Of a stretch of DNA of 64,000 bases, positions 62,178 through 64,000 are shown one piece after another (within the stretch, counting starts at the first letter, position 1; each line of letters starts with the position of its first letter). The notes under the pieces were generated by a model. It saw only the letters and a program-made list of their open reading frames with translations, did not search any database and had not been told where the DNA came from. Made by a program: the position numbers and the translations under genes. Source of the stretch: Aequorivita aurantiaca (GTDB taxonomy: Bacteria; Bacteroidota; Bacteroidia; Flavobacteriales; Flavobacteriaceae). The stretch lies in NCBI RefSeq assembly GCF_030410135.1, contig NZ_JAUGQQ010000004.1, forward strand, positions 181,611-245,610. Reading direction: 5' to 3'.

Positions 62178-62213
62178 GTGTTCAGAAACGTGTTCAGTTT
62201 CGTGTTCACTCGG
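62178..62213. repeat. Three 12-bp tandem repeats near the tRNA junction
   Basis: GTGTTCAGAAAC, GTGTTCAGTTTC and GTGTTCACTCGG follow each other at exactly 12-bp spacing, 60 bp inside the element. The shared core is GTGTTCA. They look like arm-type binding sites for the recombinase encoded nearby or for an accessory factor. Confidence 0.75.
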
Positions 62214-62250
62214 TTAATACTTATTCTAACTGCAATATAAAAAATATTTA

Positions 62251-62640
62251 TCAGTTGCTACTCGTTGAAACTTTATTCTCCATAAATTTTTGCCATTTAA
62301 TCAGAACATACTTTTCTTTCCCATTTTCAGTAATCCGAAGGAACCCAAATTCATAAACAAAAAGATACACGTCTCCTTTTTTGTTTTTCCAATAATGTGT
62401 AAAGAAGTTTGGGTTAAATCCCATTTCAACCAATTCAGCTGTCCTTATAGTTGACTTCCCTGCCTTGTTATAGTTTTTCAACAACCTTCGATTGAGTTTT
62501 AAATGGGAATCGACCTTTTTATAGAAATTAGGAATGCTCTCTTTGGATTTTTTGTAATGGTAGCTGCTCTTGCAATAAACATCACAAAATATTTTATCTG
62601 ATCGACCATCGATTTTCTTTTTGCAAAAATGACATTCCAT
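62251..62640 (-). CDS. Zinc-ribbon protein of the mobile element
   Basis: A 129-aa protein. The first 25 residues form a treble-clef-like zinc ribbon (MECHFCKKKIDG, KIFCDVYCKSSYHY: Cys3, Cys6, Cys19 and Cys23). A basic helical region follows (LKLNRRLLKNYNKAGKSTIR), then a C-terminal beta domain (YVLIKWQKFMENK). It may bind DNA and act with the recombinase, or be cargo; similar proteins occur in Bacteroidota as hypothetical proteins. It is divergent from the recombinase gene with 48 bp between starts, where both promoters must lie. Confidence 0.72.
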   Translation of the reverse strand: MECHFCKKKIDGRSDKIFCDVYCKSSYHYKKSKESIPNFYKKVDSHLKLNRRLLKNYNKAGKSTIRTAELVEMGFNPNFFTHYWKNKKGDVYLFVYEFGFLRITENGKEKYVLIKWQKFMENKVSTSSN

Positions 62641-62688
62641 ATTAAATCATTTTAAGCGAACGTTATACGTATAATATACGCATAGTCA

Positions 62689-63864
62689 ATGACTAAGATA
62701 CTTAATGTGGGTATCTTAATCAAAAATGTATGTATGAAATTGAACAGGTATATAACATTGAGACATCTATTCATCTCAAATAAAAAATACATTGGCCTAG
62801 ATTTTAAGATGGATAAGGTTCTTATAGCACTGACCAAAGGATTGCCAGACATAGCCTGGGATAAAGAAAATTCCATTTACCTACTTCCGAACACAGGCCG
62901 AAATATTGATATCATTTTTAAAACGTTTAAAGGCGTGGCTTGGATCAACTGTAATTATTTCTTTGAAAAAATACGATCGAAACAACTGAATGAGGTTTTC
63001 GATAGTCAATGGATTGAAAAAAGAGATTTACCATTAACATACAGAAGGTGTCCAGAAGAATATATTGAAAAGCTAAAGCTCAAAAAATATTCCAATAACA
63101 CTGTAAAAAGTTATGTTTCTTGTTTTGAGAAATTTTTAAATCATTTTAAGAAGGTGGAAATAGAAGATATAAATGACAGGAATATTAGGGAATATATGGC
63201 ATTGTTAATTAAGAACAATAGTTCAGATTCCTATATAAATCAAGCTATAAACAGCATCAAGTTCTATTATGAAATGGTTTTAGGAATGCCTCACACATAC
63301 TACCACCTTGAAAGGCCAAGAAAGGGAAAAAAGCTGCCTATTGTATTATCAAAAGATCAGGTTAAACAAATGATCTCAACGACAAAAAATCTAAAACATA
63401 GATGCATTATTAGCACGCTGTACTCAGGTGGTTTAAGAAGAAGTGAATTGTTGAACTTAGAGTTGAGCGATATTGACAGTGATCGAATGGTTATACATAT
63501 TAAGGATGCAAAAGGAAACAAGGATAGATATACACTGCTTTCTGTAACTTTATTGGACGATTTAAGAAAGTACTTTAAACAATATAGACCTATTAAATAT
63601 TTGTTTGAGGGAGAATTAGGTCTACCATACAGTGCAACCAGCGTTGCGGCCATAGTAAAAAAAGCAGCCAAAAAGGTCAATATCCAAAAATCAGTAACCC
63701 CACATACATTACGTCATAGTTTTGCCACCCACCTTTTGGAATCTGGCACCGATTTAAGATATATTCAGATATTATTGGGTCATAACTCAACAAAAACTAC
63801 AGAAATCTACACTCATGTAGCTACAACAAGTTTTAATTCCATCAAAAATCCCTTAGATTTGTGA
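62689..63864 (+). CDS. Tyrosine recombinase (integrase)
   Basis: A 391-aa site-specific recombinase; an ATG at 62734 (MKLNRYITLRHLFISNKKY) is an alternative start. The N-terminal region (about 30-100: LFISNKKYIGLDF, GVAWINCNYFF) is of a type common in Bacteroidota integrases. The SAM-like core-binding domain (about 115-200) includes YSNNTVKSYVSCFEKFLNHF. The catalytic domain has the first Arg in SGGLRRSELLNLE, Lys in KDAKGNKDRYT, HTLRHSFATHLLESG with His and Arg, GHNSTKTTEIYTHV with the last His and nucleophile Tyr, and the common end NPLDL. It is expected to integrate and excise the element at tRNA-Met. Confidence 0.95.
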   Translation: MTKILNVGILIKNVCMKLNRYITLRHLFISNKKYIGLDFKMDKVLIALTKGLPDIAWDKENSIYLLPNTGRNIDIIFKTFKGVAWINCNYFFEKIRSKQLNEVFDSQWIEKRDLPLTYRRCPEEYIEKLKLKKYSNNTVKSYVSCFEKFLNHFKKVEIEDINDRNIREYMALLIKNNSSDSYINQAINSIKFYYEMVLGMPHTYYHLERPRKGKKLPIVLSKDQVKQMISTTKNLKHRCIISTLYSGGLRRSELLNLELSDIDSDRMVIHIKDAKGNKDRYTLLSVTLLDDLRKYFKQYRPIKYLFEGELGLPYSATSVAAIVKKAAKKVNIQKSVTPHTLRHSFATHLLESGTDLRYIQILLGHNSTKTTEIYTHVATTSFNSIKNPLDL

Positions 63865-63876
63865 AGATATAATGGA

Positions 63877-63900
63877 AATAAACACTATATGGTGTTTATT
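63877..63900. repeat. Perfect palindrome after the recombinase gene
   Basis: AATAAACAC and GTGTTTATT are perfect complements separated by TATATG, 13 bp after the recombinase stop. No T-run follows on either strand, so it is more like an operator or recombination site than a terminator. Confidence 0.6.
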
Positions 63901-63917
63901 CGAATGTTACACCACAT

Positions 63918-64000
63918 TTGAAAAAAACACTCGAAATAGAAATCAACAATTACGAAAAGCCGATTAAAGAACTAATTGGAAAATCTATTTCGGACGTAAA
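63918..64000 (+). CDS. Possible 5' end of a gene cut by the window edge
   Basis: A frame beginning at TTG 63918 stays open to the window end (KKTLEIEINNYEKPIKELIG, then KSISDVK). The composition looks protein-like, but the start codon is uncertain and only 27 codons are visible, so no family can be named. Confidence 0.3.
   Translation, partial: MKKTLEIEINNYEKPIKELIGKSISDV

Larger units (their letters stand above)
62074..64000. mobile_element. Left end of an integrative element at tRNA-Met
   Basis: The element starts at the split tRNA-Met and contains, in order, three 12-bp tandem repeats, a minus-strand zinc-ribbon protein gene, a divergent tyrosine recombinase gene, a perfect palindrome and the start of another frame at the window edge. 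The right border is not in view. The local base composition is AT-rich relative to the M1 peptidase gene next to it. Confidence 0.75.

Noticed and set aside
62178..62213. A possible CRISPR array
   Set aside because: Only three 12-bp units with no spacers; no cas genes nearby.

Overview
The window looks like chromosomal DNA of a member of the Flavobacteriia (Bacteroidota). The evidence is a TonB-receptor/GLPGLI gene pair, a type IX secretion (T9SS) C-terminal sorting domain, a K+-dependent membrane pyrophosphatase of the flavobacterial kind, a tRNA-Leu without an encoded CCA end, several promoters with the Bacteroidota -7 element TAnnTTTG, and intergenic palindromic repeats of the type common in this group. 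No species can be named from sequence alone.

Layout. 1-11 kb: outer-membrane receptor (cut by the window edge) with a GLPGLI partner, deoxynucleoside kinase, MgtC/DUF4010 membrane protein, H+-pyrophosphatase, MATE exporter, WYL regulator. 11-15.2 kb: small stress and regulator genes (two DinB-type proteins, ArsR plus AHSA1 with a clear duplicated operator, GlxA-type regulator, VOC protein). 15.3-19.4 kb: small, mostly uncharacterised genes, including a Kazal-type lipoprotein and an HD-domain protein. 20.1-26.5 kb: an AT-rich defence island with a cytosine methylase, MORC-like GHKL ATPase, Z1 helicase, PD-(D/E)XK nuclease and a 73-aa protein. 26.7-31.6 kb: OsmC protein, then a KdpD/KdpE-like two-component pair directly followed by TrkH/TrkA potassium uptake genes.

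33.6-39.5 kb holds the most unusual locus: a tightly packed seven-gene operon of five signal-less proteins (three with a helical N-terminus plus an Ig-like C-terminus), followed by a geranylgeranyl-diphosphate-type synthase and a geranylgeranyl-reductase-type flavoprotein. I know no described system with this composition. A cytoplasmic isoprenoid-containing particle or granule is one hypothesis.

39.7-44.6 kb: LigD/Ku end-joining operon, divergent from an exonuclease/GIY-YIG fusion, with a perfect inverted repeat between them. 44.6-62 kb: mainly housekeeping genes (HAD phosphatase, LLM and old-yellow-enzyme oxidoreductases, aconitase, HI0933-type flavoprotein, PLP decarboxylase, T9SS beta-helix protein, nuclease/phosphatase, tRNA-Leu, M20 dipeptidase, PhnA, M1 peptidase). 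From 62.07 kb the window enters a mobile element: the 3' half of a tRNA-Met gene is separated from its 5' half, followed by 12-bp tandem repeats, a zinc-ribbon protein and a tyrosine recombinase. The far end lies outside the window.

Functions come from motif recognition by eye; no database search was run. Dispersed repeats of two palindromic kinds, plus short tandem repeats, sit in several gaps, and one C-rich repeat copy lies in frame inside the flavoprotein gene at 52.1 kb.
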